NCBI RefSeq assembly: GCF_025642135.1
Contig: NZ_CP106793.1
Location: 5,610,001-5,674,000, forward strand
Origin: Streptomyces cynarae
Lineage (GTDB): Bacteria; Actinomycetota; Actinomycetes; Streptomycetales; Streptomycetaceae
Direction: 5' to 3'
Length of the DNA: 64,000 nucleotides
The notes beneath the pieces are model-generated. The model did no database searches. It saw only the letters and a list, made by a program, of their open reading frames with translations, and was not told the origin of the DNA. Position 1 is the first letter of the stretch. Each line of letters starts with the position of its first letter. The translations under genes were made by a program, and so were the position numbers. Below, one piece after another: positions 47,440 through 56,297 of this stretch.

Positions 47440-47670
47440 GGTGGTCCCCTCCGGTGTCGCGCCTCGGGCGTACCGGCCGGTACGTCCGCGTCCGAAGGAC
47501 AGCATGGCCGAGATCACCGCCCGCGGAACGGACCGTACGTGTGACCTGCGTCAAAGAATTCCCGCAGGGATCCGGCCGGCGGATGTCGGTGCGGGGGCGA
47601 AGTATCACAGTCACATCGCCGAATTGAGTGGTTTTGCTCGCGCGTGTTGCTCAAGCGATGCCGACTGATG

Positions 47671-47701
47671 TTGGTCATCGGGTCATGAGATGCGGGATAA
47701 T
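47671..47701 (+). promoter_or_regulatory. candidate promoter of the DUF3117 gene
   Basis: TTGGTC and GATAAT are separated by 19 bases, about 105 bases before the ATG. The 372-base gap (47440-47811) also holds the promoter of the minus-strand hydratase gene. Nothing else stands out in it. Confidence 0.35.
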
Positions 47702-47811
47702 GGCCTGGAAGCAATGTGTTCGATGCCGGTGTCGCGTGTCCTGTGAAGGATCGTGTGCCCTTCAAGGGGCCGTCGGCTGACGATGAGCTGGTTTCAGGAA
47801 GGGGAACGAGC

Positions 47812-47979
47812 ATGGCGGCCATGAAGCCGCGGACGGGCGACGGCCCGCTCGAGGTGACCAAGGAGGGGCGGGGCATCGTCATGCGCGTTCCGCTCGAAGG
47901 CGGCGGTCGGCTCGTCGTCGAGCTGACCCCGGACGAGGCCGACGCGCTCGGCGACGCCCTCAAGAAGGTCGTCGGCTGA
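47812..47979 (+). CDS. DUF3117 family small protein
   Basis: A 55-residue protein, MAAMKPRTGDGPLEVTKEG onward, almost identical over its length to the actinobacterial DUF3117 family (Rv1211 in M. tuberculosis), which is found in this same gene block. It is beta-rich by its pattern (GIVMRVPLEGGGRLVVELT), with a short C-terminal helix (DEADALGDALKKV). The ATG at 47812 follows AGGAAGGGG; longer readings upstream are not conserved-looking. The function is unknown; strong conservation for its size implies an important one. Confidence 0.92.
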   Translation: MAAMKPRTGDGPLEVTKEGRGIVMRVPLEGGGRLVVELTPDEADALGDALKKVVG

Positions 47980-48004
47980 CGCGGCAGACCCCGGATTTCA
48001 GCTG

Positions 48005-48040
48005 CCCCGGCATCGTACGCGGTGCCGGGGACCGCTTTTT
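48005..48040 (+). terminator. DUF3117 gene terminator
   Basis: Stem CCCCGGCA / TGCCGGGG with a ten-base loop followed by ACCGCTTTTT, a classic T-tailed terminator. Confidence 0.88.
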
Positions 48041-48104
48041 CCAGGGGGCTTCCCGGGGGTGCTTCGCCCCGGACGGCCCACCCGCACGGCCTCCACGGCC
48101 GGGC

Positions 48105-48737
48105 TCACCGCCTGACCGCGCACAAGAGCCCGTCCCCCACCGGGAGCAGCGAGGGCACGAGGTCGGGGCTCTCCCGCACCGTGCGCAGCAGCTCCCGCAG
48201 CCGCAGTACCTCGGTGGGCTGCGGCCCCGAGCCGACCGTGCGGCCGTTGGCGAAGGCGCCCTCGAACACGACGAGCCCGCCGGGACGCAGCAGACGCAAC
48301 GATTCGGCTAGGTAGTCGAGCACCTCGAGCCGGTCACCGTCGCAGAAGACGAGGTCGTAGCCGGCGTCCGCGAGCCGCGGCAGGACGTCCAGGGCGCGGC
48401 CCGGGATGAAGCGGGCCCGGTTGCTGGCGAAGCCGGAGGCGCGGAAGGCATGGCGGGCGAACTGCTGGTGCTCCGGCTCCGGATCCACCGTGGTCAGCAC
48501 GCCGTCCGGCCGCATGCCGTGCAGCAGGTGGATCCCGGAGACACCGCATCCCGTCCCGATCTCCGCCACCGCCTTGGCGTCCACGGTGGCGGCGAGCATG
48601 CGCAGCGCGGCGCCCGTGCCGGGCGACACCGAGCGCAGCCCTGCTTCGCGGGCACGTTCCCGGGCCCAGTGCAGCGCGTCGTCCTCGGCGACATAGGCGT
48701 CGGCGAACGCCCAGCTCGTCTGCCGGTTGCCGGTAAT
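48105..48737 (-). CDS. class I SAM-dependent O-methyltransferase
   Basis: About 210 residues from the start of clear similarity (ITGNRQTSWAFADAYVAED). AdoMet motif I is VAEIGTGCGVSG, followed by TTVDPEPEHQQFARHAF and YDLVFCDGDR, as in the O-methyltransferase 3 family (Rv1220c neighbour in M. tuberculosis). The start is a problem: AGGAGAGG is followed by GTC then ATT (48737), not ATG/GTG/TTG. The only canonical in-frame start upstream is a TTG at 48881, which would overlap the sigma-gene promoter. An ATT start or a base error at the GTC are the options. Confidence 0.8.
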   Translation of the reverse strand: MTGNRQTSWAFADAYVAEDDALHWARERAREAGLRSVSPGTGAALRMLAATVDAKAVAEIGTGCGVSGIHLLHGMRPDGVLTTVDPEPEHQQFARHAFRASGFASNRARFIPGRALDVLPRLADAGYDLVFCDGDRLEVLDYLAESLRLLRPGGLVVFEGAFANGRTVGSGPQPTEVLRLRELLRTVRESPDLVPSLLPVGDGLLCAVRR

Positions 48738-48789
48738 GACCCTCTCCTGTCCCCGTGATTGCTTGGGCGTGACTGTATCCGTTGACGGC

Positions 48790-48816
48790 GGGAACCCGCA
48801 GATGGGACCGGGCGTT
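48790..48816 (+). promoter_or_regulatory. candidate ECF-type promoter of the sigma gene
   Basis: GGGAAC (48790-48795), 17 bases, then CGTT (48813-48816), followed by GAGG. This is the usual -35/-10 pattern for ECF sigma factors, so the sigma gene may activate itself, as its mycobacterial counterpart does. Confidence 0.5.
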
Positions 48817-48956
48817 GAGGAGGGTGGGAAGAGGGCGTGGGGAAGGACCGGGACAGGGGCGTGGACGTGGTTGCCGAGCAAGTGCTGACGCAGCCGTATC
48901 AGCGGGCATCAAATTCTCGTAAAACCGCTTATCCGGAGCTAACGGGCGAGGTGGCT

Positions 48957-49730
48957 ATGGTAGGGGCTCCACTGGACACCACCAGAGCCGACAGGGGAGG
49001 TGCGGCTGCGCCTGCGGATCGGGGAGGGGTGCTACGGCTCCTTCTCAGGTCATCGGGTGAGCCGAAATCCGTGACCGACATCGCTGACACCCACCACGCT
49101 GCCGACACCGCGCAGATCGCGACCTTCGCCACCGACGCGGACGCGCAGGCGTGGACTCCGCCCACCTGGGAGGAGATCGTCAGCACTCACAGCGGCCGGG
49201 TCTACCGGCTGGCGTACCGCCTGACCGGAAACCAGCACGACGCCGAGGACCTCACCCAGGAGGTCTTCGTACGGGTCTTCCGCTCCCTGTCGACGTACAC
49301 ACCCGGCACGTTCGAGGGCTGGCTGCACCGCATCACCACGAACCTCTTCCTGGACATGGTCCGCCGCAAGCAGCGCATCCGCTTCGACGCGCTCGGCGAG
49401 GACGCGGCGGAGCGCCTGGCCAGCCGTGAGCCGACGCCGCAGCAGGTCCTGCACGACGCGCACTTCGACGCGGACGTCCAGCAGGCGCTGGACACGCTCG
49501 CGCCCGAGTTCCGCGCGGCCGTCGTCCTGTGCGACATCGAAGGGCTGTCCTACGAGGAGATCGCCGCGACCCTGGGCGTCAAGCTCGGCACGGTGCGCTC
49601 CCGGATCCACCGCGGCCGCTCGCAGCTGCGCAAGGCGCTCGCGCACCGGGCGCCTCAGGCCCGCGCGGCCGAGCGCCGCTCCTTCGTGCCCCGGGTGCCC
49701 GCGCTGGGGGGAGGGGGCGCGACCGCGTGA
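48957..49730 (+). CDS. ECF RNA polymerase sigma factor (M. tuberculosis SigE-like)
   Basis: About 257 residues from the ATG at 48957, which follows GAGGTG by five bases and gives the length of mycobacterial SigE. Region 2 is [20 protein letters not shown] followed by [20 protein letters not shown]. Region 4 is [20 protein letters not shown] followed by [14 protein letters not shown] 60-residue N-terminal extension precedes region 2. The stop overlaps the anti-sigma start as GTGA. The sigma / anti-sigma / HtrA / TatB order matches the envelope-stress locus of actinobacteria. In Streptomyces the name SigE belongs to a different gene, so no symbol is given. Confidence 0.93.
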   Translation: MVGAPLDTTRADRGGAAAPADRGGVLRLLLRSSGEPKSVTDIADTHHAADTAQIATFATDADAQAWTPPTWEEIVSTHSGRVYRLAYRLTGNQHDAEDLTQEVFVRVFRSLSTYTPGTFEGWLHRITTNLFLDMVRRKQRIRFDALGEDAAERLASREPTPQQVLHDAHFDADVQQALDTLAPEFRAAVVLCDIEGLSYEEIAATLGVKLGTVRSRIHRGRSQLRKALAHRAPQARAAERRSFVPRVPALGGGGATA

Positions 49731-50719
49731 GTGGATCCCGTCGCCCCACACCGGCAGAGCAGCACCTGGGAGACCGCCTCTCCGCCCTGGTGGACGGAGA
49801 GCTCGGTCATGAGATGCGCGAGCGTGTGCTGGCCCATCTGGCCACCTGCGCGAAGTGCAAGGCCGAGGCCGACGCCCAGCGTCGGCTGAAGAACGTCTTC
49901 GCCGAGGCGGCCCCGCCGCCCCCCTCCGAGAGCTTCCTGGCCCGCCTCCAGGGCCTGCCCACGGGAGGTGACGTCGACGGTGATGGCACGCCGCTCGGCG
50001 GGGGAGGATTCGGCAGAAGACTCCAGAGCAGCGCCGGACTGCCCGCGCGGCCCGGCGTCTTCGGAGTGAGGGGCGAGCCCTTCGGCTACGTCCCGTCGAG
50101 CCCGCACGCCGCGGCACTGTCGCCCTCCGACAGCCGCGCCCTCCCCGGGGGCCGTGTCCTCCCGGGGGACGGCGGCTTCCGTATCCATCCCGTCGGCCGG
50201 CAGGAGAGCGAGCGGCCGGCGTCCCGTGGGCGGCGTTTCGCGTTCGTCGCCGCCGGCGCCGTCTCGCTGGCCGCGCTGGCGCTCGGCGGCGTGTCCGGCG
50301 TGGGTGGTGACGCCGGCGCGGAGGCGCGCGGCGGTTCCGGGGCCGGGAGCAATGTGACGCCGATGCGCTCACCGGGTACGGGCGGTGCCTCGTCGCCCGA
50401 GACGCAGCGGCGGCGATCCACCGGAGCGCTGCTCGAGCAGCGCGCGCTGGACCGGACGCCGGTCGCGCCCACGCAGTCCTCGGCGCCGCTGCTGCCCGGA
50501 GTGCCCGCTCCCGGCATCCAGGACGTCTCGGAGATCCGCGCGCTGACCGCTCCCGTGGTGGCCGGGGCGGCGGCGATGTCCCCGCTCATACGCCCGCTCA
50601 CCGAGACCGGACCGTTCACGCTGCCGACCGCCCCTCAGCTGACGGCCCCCGGCCTGCTGGCCCGCCCGGTGCCGTCCACGTCCCCCACGCCCTCGCCCTC
50701 CTCGAACACCGGCCGCTGA
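49727..50719 (+). CDS. zinc-binding anti-sigma factor (RseA-like), long form
   Basis: About 330 residues. The N-terminal zf-HC2/ZAS domain has [17 protein letters not shown], with the His-x3-Cys-x2-Cys zinc site that holds the sigma factor. A single membrane helix ([19 protein letters not shown]) lies near residues 165-185, so the ZAS domain is cytoplasmic. About 145 residues outside are rich in Ser/Pro/Thr/Ala and end [13 protein letters not shown]. Mycobacterial RseA is much shorter and lacks this tail. It should release the sigma factor under envelope stress; the HtrA-like protease next door is the obvious candidate regulator. Confidence 0.9.
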   Translation: MSGSRRPTPAEQHLGDRLSALVDGELGHEMRERVLAHLATCAKCKAEADAQRRLKNVFAEAAPPPPSESFLARLQGLPTGGDVDGDGTPLGGGGFGRRLQSSAGLPARPGVFGVRGEPFGYVPSSPHAAALSPSDSRALPGGRVLPGDGGFRIHPVGRQESERPASRGRRFAFVAAGAVSLAALALGGVSGVGGDAGAEARGGSGAGSNVTPMRSPGTGGASSPETQRRRSTGALLEQRALDRTPVAPTQSSAPLLPGVPAPGIQDVSEIRALTAPVVAGAAAMSPLIRPLTETGPFTLPTAPQLTAPGLLARPVPSTSPTPSPSSNTGR

Positions 50720-50833
50720 GCGACTGCGCGGCCGCCCGGGGAACCTGGTTGAATCCATGGTGCCCGCGCCCGCGCAAGCGGTCCGGGCGCGGAATCCGCG
50801 GCACCAGGTGCCGCCGGCGGGTGTAGGGAGACC

Positions 50834-52904
50834 ATGGACGAGGGGAAGCCGGTCCCTGCTGTGGGACCGGAGCAGGGGGCGAGCGAGTCCCGAGCGGCGC
50901 ACGACGCCGAGGGGTCGACGACCGGCGGTACGGCGCCGGGCGGAGAGTCCGGCGGCGACTTCGAGCTGCCCGCCCCTGCCGGGGCCCGTCCTCGCGATGA
51001 GGGCGACGCCGACGGCGACTTCGAGCTGGAACGCCCGACTGCGGCGGGAACGGGGGGCGGGGCCGACGTTCTCGCGAAGCCCGCGGCGGCTGACGGGGAC
51101 GGCGACTTCGAGCTGGAACGCCCGACTGCGGCGGGAACGGGGGGCGGGGCCGACGTTCTCGCGAAGCCCGCGGCGGCTGACGGGGACGGCGATTTCGAGC
51201 TGGAGCGCCCGGCCACCGTGGGAACGGGGGGCGGGGCCGACGTCCTCGCGCGCGCGCGCGGCGGCTGACGGGGACGGCGATTTCGAGCTGGAGCGCCCGG
51301 CCACCGTGGGAACGGGGGGCGGGGCCGACGTCCTCGCGAAGCGCGCGGCGGCTGACGGGGACGGCGATTTCGAGCTGGAGCGCCCGGCCACCGTGGGAAC
51401 GGCGCAGGGAGAGGCTGCCGGGCACATCGGCCCTCGGCAGGGCGGCGACGAGCCCGACGCCCTCGACGGTCGCGCCAAGGCCCTTCACGATCCCGACCCC
51501 TACAACACCCCGCCCTACGGCGGGCCGGGCCCCTGGGCGCCCGCCCCACCGGTCCAGCACCCGGCGGTGACGTCCCCGCACGGGGCCGCCCCGCAGAGCA
51601 CGCCCACGCCTCCGGGCGCGCCCGTGCCCGGCGCGACCGCGATGCCGGTGCCGCCCACCGCACCGATGCCTGGCGGCTCCACCGACCCGAGCGGCGCCCC
51701 CTCGTCCCCTTCCCCCTGGCAGAACTACGACCCGTGGGCGCCCCGGGTCCCCTTCCAGCAGAACGGCGCGGCGCTGCCCGGCACGGAGCAGCGGCGGGCG
51801 CGCGGCCGCAAGGCGCTCGTCGCCGCCGGCGCGCTGATCGCGCTCGTGTCGGGAGGGGTCGGCGGAGTCGTCGGAGCCGCGTGGGAGCGGGACGGCGGCA
51901 TCGGGGAGGTGCGGCTGCCGCAGGCCGGGAAGGAGCCCGCGGGGCGCGCCCCGGACAGCGTCGCCGGGATCGCCGCACGGGCGCTGCCCAGCGTCGTCAC
52001 CCTGCACGTCAAGGGCGCTTCCGAGGAGGGCACCGGCACCGGCTTCGTCCTCGACGGACGCGGACACATCCTCACCAACAACCACGTCGTCCAACCCGCG
52101 GCAGCCGGCGGCGAGATAACGGTGACGTTCAACGGCGGCCAGAGCGCCAAGGCCACCGTCGTCGGCCGTGACACCGGCTACGACCTCGCGGTCGTCAAGG
52201 TCACCGGCGTCCGCGGCCTCACCCCCCTGCCCCTGGGCAACTCCGACAACGTCGAGGTCGGTGACCCCGTCGTCGCCATCGGCGCGCCCTTCGACCTCGC
52301 CGGCACCGTCACCTCCGGCATCATCAGCGCCAAGGAACGGCCCATCACCGCCGGCGGCGAGAAGGGCGACGGCAGCGACGTGTCCTACGTCGACGCCCTG
52401 CAGACCGACGCCCCGATCAACCCCGGCAACTCCGGCGGCCCCCTCCTCGACGGCAAGGGCCGTGTCGTCGGCATCAACTCCGCCATCCGGTCGGCCGGCA
52501 GCGGATCCGACCAGAGCGGCCAGGCCGGTTCCATCGGGCTCGGCTTCGCCATCCCCGTCAACCAGGCCAAGCGCGTCGCCGAGGAGCTGATCAACACCGG
52601 TAAGGCCACCCACCCGGTGATCGGTGTCACGCTCGACATGAACTACACGGGAGACGGCGCCCGGGTCGGCGCCAAGGGCACCGGCAAAGGCCCCGCCGTC
52701 ACCCGGGGCGGTGCCGGCGACAAGGCGGGCATCAAGCCCGGCGACGTCATCACGGAGGTCGACGGTGTGCGCGTCCACTCGGGGGAGGAGCTGATCATCA
52801 GGACCCGCGCCCACCGCCCAGGCGACCGCCTGGAGCTGACCGTGGTCCGCGGCGGGGCCGAACGGAGGATCACGCTCGTCCTCGGCTCGGCGGACGGCAG
52901 CTGA
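50834..52904 (+). pseudogene. HtrA/DegP-like serine protease with PDZ domain, frame broken in a (CG)7 tract
   Basis: The ATG at 50834 follows GGGAGA. Residues 1-190 or so are acidic 29-residue repeats (DGDFELERP core). The frame shifts by +1 at 51247-51260, where repeat three reads (CG)7 instead of CGCGAAGCGCG; the same repeat peptide resumes in the next frame. Then come a Pro-rich stretch, a membrane helix (ALVAAGALIALVSGGVGGVVG), a trypsin-like domain with TNNHVVQ, GYDLAVVKV and NPGNSGGPL as catalytic triad sites, and a C-terminal PDZ domain (AGIKPGDVITEVDG). Corrected length is about 689 residues. It is expected to process envelope proteins and modulate the adjacent sigma system. Confidence 0.85.
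51004..51400 (+). repeat. tandem 87-bp repeat in the htrA-like gene
   Basis: Four full units and a partial fifth. GGCGA(C/T)TTCGAGCTGGA starts at 51014, 51101, 51188, 51276 and 51363, a spacing of 87, 87, 88 and 87. Units 1-2 and units 3-5 form two closely related subtypes (PTAAGT versus PATVGT), suggesting stepwise duplication. The 88-base unit contains the (CG)7 tract. Confidence 0.9.
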
Positions 52905-53103
52905 CGCGAAACCCTGCAATCGCGGGACGAAACCCGCCCGACAAGGCAAACAACCCGGAAAACCCGCCGTGCACACGCGGCCGGTGTGCCGGGACAGTAC
53001 CGGTACGGCAGGAACGCCGGGTACCGTGGACCCGGCCCGGACCACGGAAGACCCGCACAGACCACCGAGGGCCGAGGACCGAGGACATCGCAAGGAGCTT
53101 CAG

Positions 53104-53550
53104 GTGTTCAATGACATAGGACCGCTCGAGCTGGTCACGATCGTGGTCATCGCCGTGCTCGTCTTCGGTCCGGACAAGCTCCCCAAGATGATCCAGGACG
53201 TCGCGCGCACGATCCGCAAGATCCGCGAGTTCTCGGAGAGCGCCAAGCAGGACATCCGCAACGAACTGGGTCCGGAGTTCAAGGACTTCGAGTTCGAGGA
53301 CCTCAACCCCAAGACGTTCATCCGCAAGCAGCTGGAGAACGACGACCTGGGGCTGAAGGAGATCCGCAACGGCTTCGACCTGAAGAAGGAGATGGCCGAG
53401 GTCACGGACGCGGTCCACAGCCGGGAGTCCGAGTCGTCCACGTCCTCTCCGGCGTCCTCCGGCCCCACCGGCGGCACCGTCGACATGACGAAGAAGCCCA
53501 CGAGCACCGACCCCGACGAGCGCCCGCCCTTCGACGCGGACGCCACCTGA
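53104..53550 (+). CDS. tatB: Sec-independent translocase protein TatB
   Basis: A 148-residue protein of the twin-arginine translocation system. The N-terminus FNDIGPLELVTIVVIAVLVFG followed by PDKLPKMIQD is the TatB transmembrane helix, hinge and start of the amphipathic helix, with the usual Glu in the membrane segment. A long charged helix and a Ser/Thr/Pro tail follow. The GTG start at 53104 has AAGGAG eight bases upstream. It lies 199 bases after the protease gene, as in the conserved actinobacterial order. A perfect 9-bp hairpin follows the stop. Confidence 0.95.
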   Translation: MFNDIGPLELVTIVVIAVLVFGPDKLPKMIQDVARTIRKIREFSESAKQDIRNELGPEFKDFEFEDLNPKTFIRKQLENDDLGLKEIRNGFDLKKEMAEVTDAVHSRESESSTSSPASSGPTGGTVDMTKKPTSTDPDERPPFDADAT

Positions 53551-53566
53551 GCCCTGCGCGCCACGC

Positions 53567-53590
53567 CCGGCCCGGGGCTCACCGGGCCGG
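53567..53590 (+). terminator. tatB terminator
   Basis: Perfect 9-bp stem CCGGCCCGG / CCGGGCCGG with a six-base loop, 17 bases after the stop. Confidence 0.75.
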
Positions 53591-53742
53591 CCTGACGTGA
53601 CGCACGCCATACGCCCGTCGGCGTGCGTACGGCCGTATTGCGCCGCGCGAGGGTGGTACGCGCCGGGCGTTTCCCTGCTGTTCGGAGCGCTGTGGCTATG
53701 CTGCCCAGTTGTTGTGCGGACCGTTTGGGAGCGAGGACGCCC

Positions 53743-54453
53743 GTGGGGGGCGGGCCGCTCGGGTCCGACGAGAGCGAGGAGGCGTCCGGGCAGATGGAGA
53801 CGACGAGTCGGGTGGACGCGCAGGCGTCGGCCGCGGAGGGCGGACCACAGCTCCCCTCCGCCCGCCGCACGGTCGACGGCTATCTCCGGGCACCCTTCCC
53901 GTGGTACGGCCTCGACGAGGCGTTCACGGGGCCGCGCTGGCTGATGCAGGTGGGCACCGCGGCCGACGGGACCGTGGAACACGGGTCCATCGGGCACGGG
54001 GACGAGCCGTCCGTGCGCAACGAGGCCACGGAGGACAAGGAGAAGTTCGCCGTCGTGGTCACCGTCGCCGAGAACCCCGTACGGCGCAGCCCGGACGGCA
54101 CCGGCGTGCTGGAGGCCACATCGGTCTCGTCCGCGGCGTGGCTGGCGGGCGTGGGGCTGCTGACGTTCACCTGGCCGGGCCAGATGGACCACACCCTGCG
54201 TGACGACTGGCTGGACCAGCAGACGGAGACGGCCTGGGTCCTCGCGGACGACCTGACCGGGCCCGCGTGGTCGACGCTGTCCCTGCCGGTGGACGGGGTG
54301 CCGACGCAGTTCCACTACCGCGAGTCCGAGTTCGGCTGGGTGCTCGCGGGGGCGACGGAGGCCGGGGTGCATCTCGGGGCGTACGGCAGGGGCATGAGCG
54401 CGTACGGTCTGGGCTTTGCCGTGATCAAGGACATCACCGCTTACGCCCCTTAG
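53743..54453 (+). CDS. conserved hypothetical protein between tatB and mrp
   Basis: About 236 residues, soluble, with no signal peptide and no domain I recognise. The body is a mixed alpha/beta sequence with PFPWYGLDEAFTGPRWLM, GTAADGTVEHGSIGHGDEP and a C-terminal VHLGAYGRGMSAYGLGFAV. The GTG at 53743 is chosen because GCGAGG lies seven bases before it and a TATGCT -10-like box is at about 53695. ATG 53794 and ATG 53698 are alternatives. It is a single-gene unit ended by a strong bidirectional hairpin. The function is unknown. Confidence 0.75.
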   Translation: MGGGPLGSDESEEASGQMETTSRVDAQASAAEGGPQLPSARRTVDGYLRAPFPWYGLDEAFTGPRWLMQVGTAADGTVEHGSIGHGDEPSVRNEATEDKEKFAVVVTVAENPVRRSPDGTGVLEATSVSSAAWLAGVGLLTFTWPGQMDHTLRDDWLDQQTETAWVLADDLTGPAWSTLSLPVDGVPTQFHYRESEFGWVLAGATEAGVHLGAYGRGMSAYGLGFAVIKDITAYAP

Positions 54454-54490
54454 CGGATGCACGACGCTGCGGCGCTCGGCCGGGTGTATG

Positions 54491-54529
54491 ACGAGGGGGC
54501 GCCGTCACACCGCGACGGCGCCCCCTCGT
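54491..54529. terminator. bidirectional terminator
   Basis: Perfect 16-bp stem ACGAGGGGGCGCCGTC / GACGGCGCCCCCTCGT with a seven-base loop, between the hypothetical gene and mrp, which converge here. Confidence 0.92.
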
Positions 54530-54545
54530 CGTATGAGCCCCGGTA

Positions 54546-55679
54546 CTAGAACTTGTTCCTCGGCGTGATCCCCAGCGACATCCCCGCCAGGCCCCGCTGC
54601 CGTCCCCCGAGCTTGCCCGCGATCGCACGCAGGGCCGAGCCCGCGGGGGAGTCCGGGTCCGTGAGGACCACCGGCTTGCCCTCGTCGCCGCCCTCGCGCA
54701 GGCGGACGTCGATGGGGATGTTGCCGAGGACCGGGACCGTCGCACCCGTCGTGCGGGTGAGGCCGTCGGCGACCAGCTGGCCGCCGCCCGTGCCGAAGAC
54801 GTCGACCATCTCGCCGCAGTGCGGGCACGGCAGGCCGGACATGTTCTCGACCACGCCCACGATCTTCTGGTGCGTCTGCACGGCGATCGAGCCCGCCCGC
54901 TCGGCCACCTCGGCGGCCGCCTGCTGCGGGGTCGTCACGACCAGGATCTCGGCGTTCGGGATCAGCTGGGCCACGGAGATGGCGATGTCGCCGGTGCCGG
55001 GCGGCAGGTCGAGCAGCAGCACGTCCAGGTCGCCCCAGTACACGTCCGCGAGGAACTGCTGGAGCGCGCGGTGCAGCATCGGGCCGCGCCAGACGACCGG
55101 GGCGTTGCCCGGGGTGAACATGCCGATCGAGATGACCTTCACGCCGTTCGCGGACGGCGGCATGATCATGTTCTCGACCTGGGTGGGGCGGCCGTCCGCG
55201 CCCAGCATGCGCGGCACGCTGTGGCCGTAGATGTCGGCGTCCACGACACCGACCTTCAGGCCGTCGGCGGCCATCGCCGCCGCCAGGTTCACCGTCACCG
55301 AGGACTTGCCGACGCCGCCCTTGCCGGAGGCCACGGCGTACACCCGGGTGAGCGAGCCCGGCTTGGCGAAGGGGACCTCGCGCTCGGCCTGGCCGCCGCG
55401 CAGCGCGGTCGCCAGCTCGCGGCGCTGCTCGTCGCTCATCACGTCGAGCGTGACGTCGACGCGGGTGACGCCCTCGACGCGCGAGACGGCCTCGGTCACG
55501 CGCTGCGTGATCGTGTCGCGCATCGGGCAGCCGGAGACCGTCAGGTACACGGTGACCGCGACCGCTCCGTCCGCACCGATCTCCACCGATTTGACCATCC
55601 CCAGCTCGGTGATGGGTCGATGGATCTCGGGGTCGTTCACCGTCGCCAGCGCTTCGCGCACCGCGTCTTCCGTAGCCAT
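54546..55679 (-). CDS. mrp: Mrp/ApbC family iron-sulfur cluster carrier ATPase
   Basis: A 377-residue protein. The N-terminal MIP18/DUF59 domain (VNDPEIHRPITELGMV, then SGCPMRDTI) is fused to a ParA-type ATPase with the deviant Walker A SGKGGVGKSS, LLLDLPPGTGD and a C-terminal CPHC site that binds a bridging Fe-S cluster. The family carries Fe-S clusters to target proteins. The ATG at 55679 opens the family alignment. It follows the DUF1003 gene after 42 bases and is probably the last gene of the MgtE-like/DUF1003/mrp operon. Confidence 0.93.
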   Translation of the reverse strand: MATEDAVREALATVNDPEIHRPITELGMVKSVEIGADGAVAVTVYLTVSGCPMRDTITQRVTEAVSRVEGVTRVDVTLDVMSDEQRRELATALRGGQAEREVPFAKPGSLTRVYAVASGKGGVGKSSVTVNLAAAMAADGLKVGVVDADIYGHSVPRMLGADGRPTQVENMIMPPSANGVKVISIGMFTPGNAPVVWRGPMLHRALQQFLADVYWGDLDVLLLDLPPGTGDIAISVAQLIPNAEILVVTTPQQAAAEVAERAGSIAVQTHQKIVGVVENMSGLPCPHCGEMVDVFGTGGGQLVADGLTRTTGATVPVLGNIPIDVRLREGGDEGKPVVLTDPDSPAGSALRAIAGKLGGRQRGLAGMSLGITPRNKF

Positions 55680-55721
55680 AAGGAGATGGTACGGCGCGCC
55701 CCGGTGGCCGGGGTAAGCCCG

Positions 55722-56297
55722 TCAGCGGTCGTCTACGTCACGTCCGTGCGCCCGTTCCGCCGGGAATACGACATGCCCGTCGGAACGCCGCCGGTCCTCC
55801 AGCTCCTTCATCAGGTCCTGGAGTTCGGAGCGTATCCAGTCGCGGGTGGCGACCTCGCCGAGGCCCGAGCGCAGCGCGGCGATCTCGCGGGTCAGGTACT
55901 CGGTGTCCGCGATCGACCGCTCGTTCTGCTTGCGGTCCTGCTCCAGGTTCACCCGGTCGCGGTCGTCCTGGCGGTTCTGCGCGAGCAGGATCAGCGGGGC
56001 GGCATAGGAGGCCTGCAGCGACAGCACCAGCGTCAGGAAGATGAACGGGTACGGGTCCCAGCGCAGGTGAGCCGGGGCGGTGATGTTCCAGCCCAGCCAC
56101 ACGATGATGACGGCGGTCATCCAGACGATGAACCGCCCGGTGCCCAGGAAGCGCGCGATGCGCTCCGACAGGCGCCCGAAGGCCTCCGGGTCCCACTCCG
56201 GCACCAGGCGGACGCGCCGTGGCTGCGGCTGGTCGAGCCGGAGGCGCCGGGTGGCGGCGGTCGCGCCGGAGGGGAGCTTCTCGCGGTCAGGCGCCAT
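55722..56297 (-). CDS. DUF1003 membrane protein
   Basis: A 191-residue protein with two membrane helices (FIVWMTAVIIVWLGWNI and FIFLTLVLSLQASYAAPLIL) followed by the DUF1003 signature LLAQNRQDDRDR and a C-terminal coiled coil (EYLTREIAALRSGLGEVA). A basic N-terminus precedes the helices. The ATG at 56297 overlaps the end of the MgtE-like gene by 11 bases. Relatives occur beside the same gene in mycobacteria (near Rv1232c). The role is unknown; coupling to the Mg-sensor-like gene suggests a link with ion or membrane homeostasis. Confidence 0.9.
   Translation of the reverse strand: MAPDREKLPSGATAATRRLRLDQPQPRRVRLVPEWDPEAFGRLSERIARFLGTGRFIVWMTAVIIVWLGWNITAPAHLRWDPYPFIFLTLVLSLQASYAAPLILLAQNRQDDRDRVNLEQDRKQNERSIADTEYLTREIAALRSGLGEVATRDWIRSELQDLMKELEDRRRSDGHVVFPAERAHGRDVDDR

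Noticed and set aside
51004..51400. Regular repeats that might be a CRISPR array
   Set aside because: The 87-bp units are contiguous with no unique spacers, lie inside a coding sequence and encode a repeated peptide.
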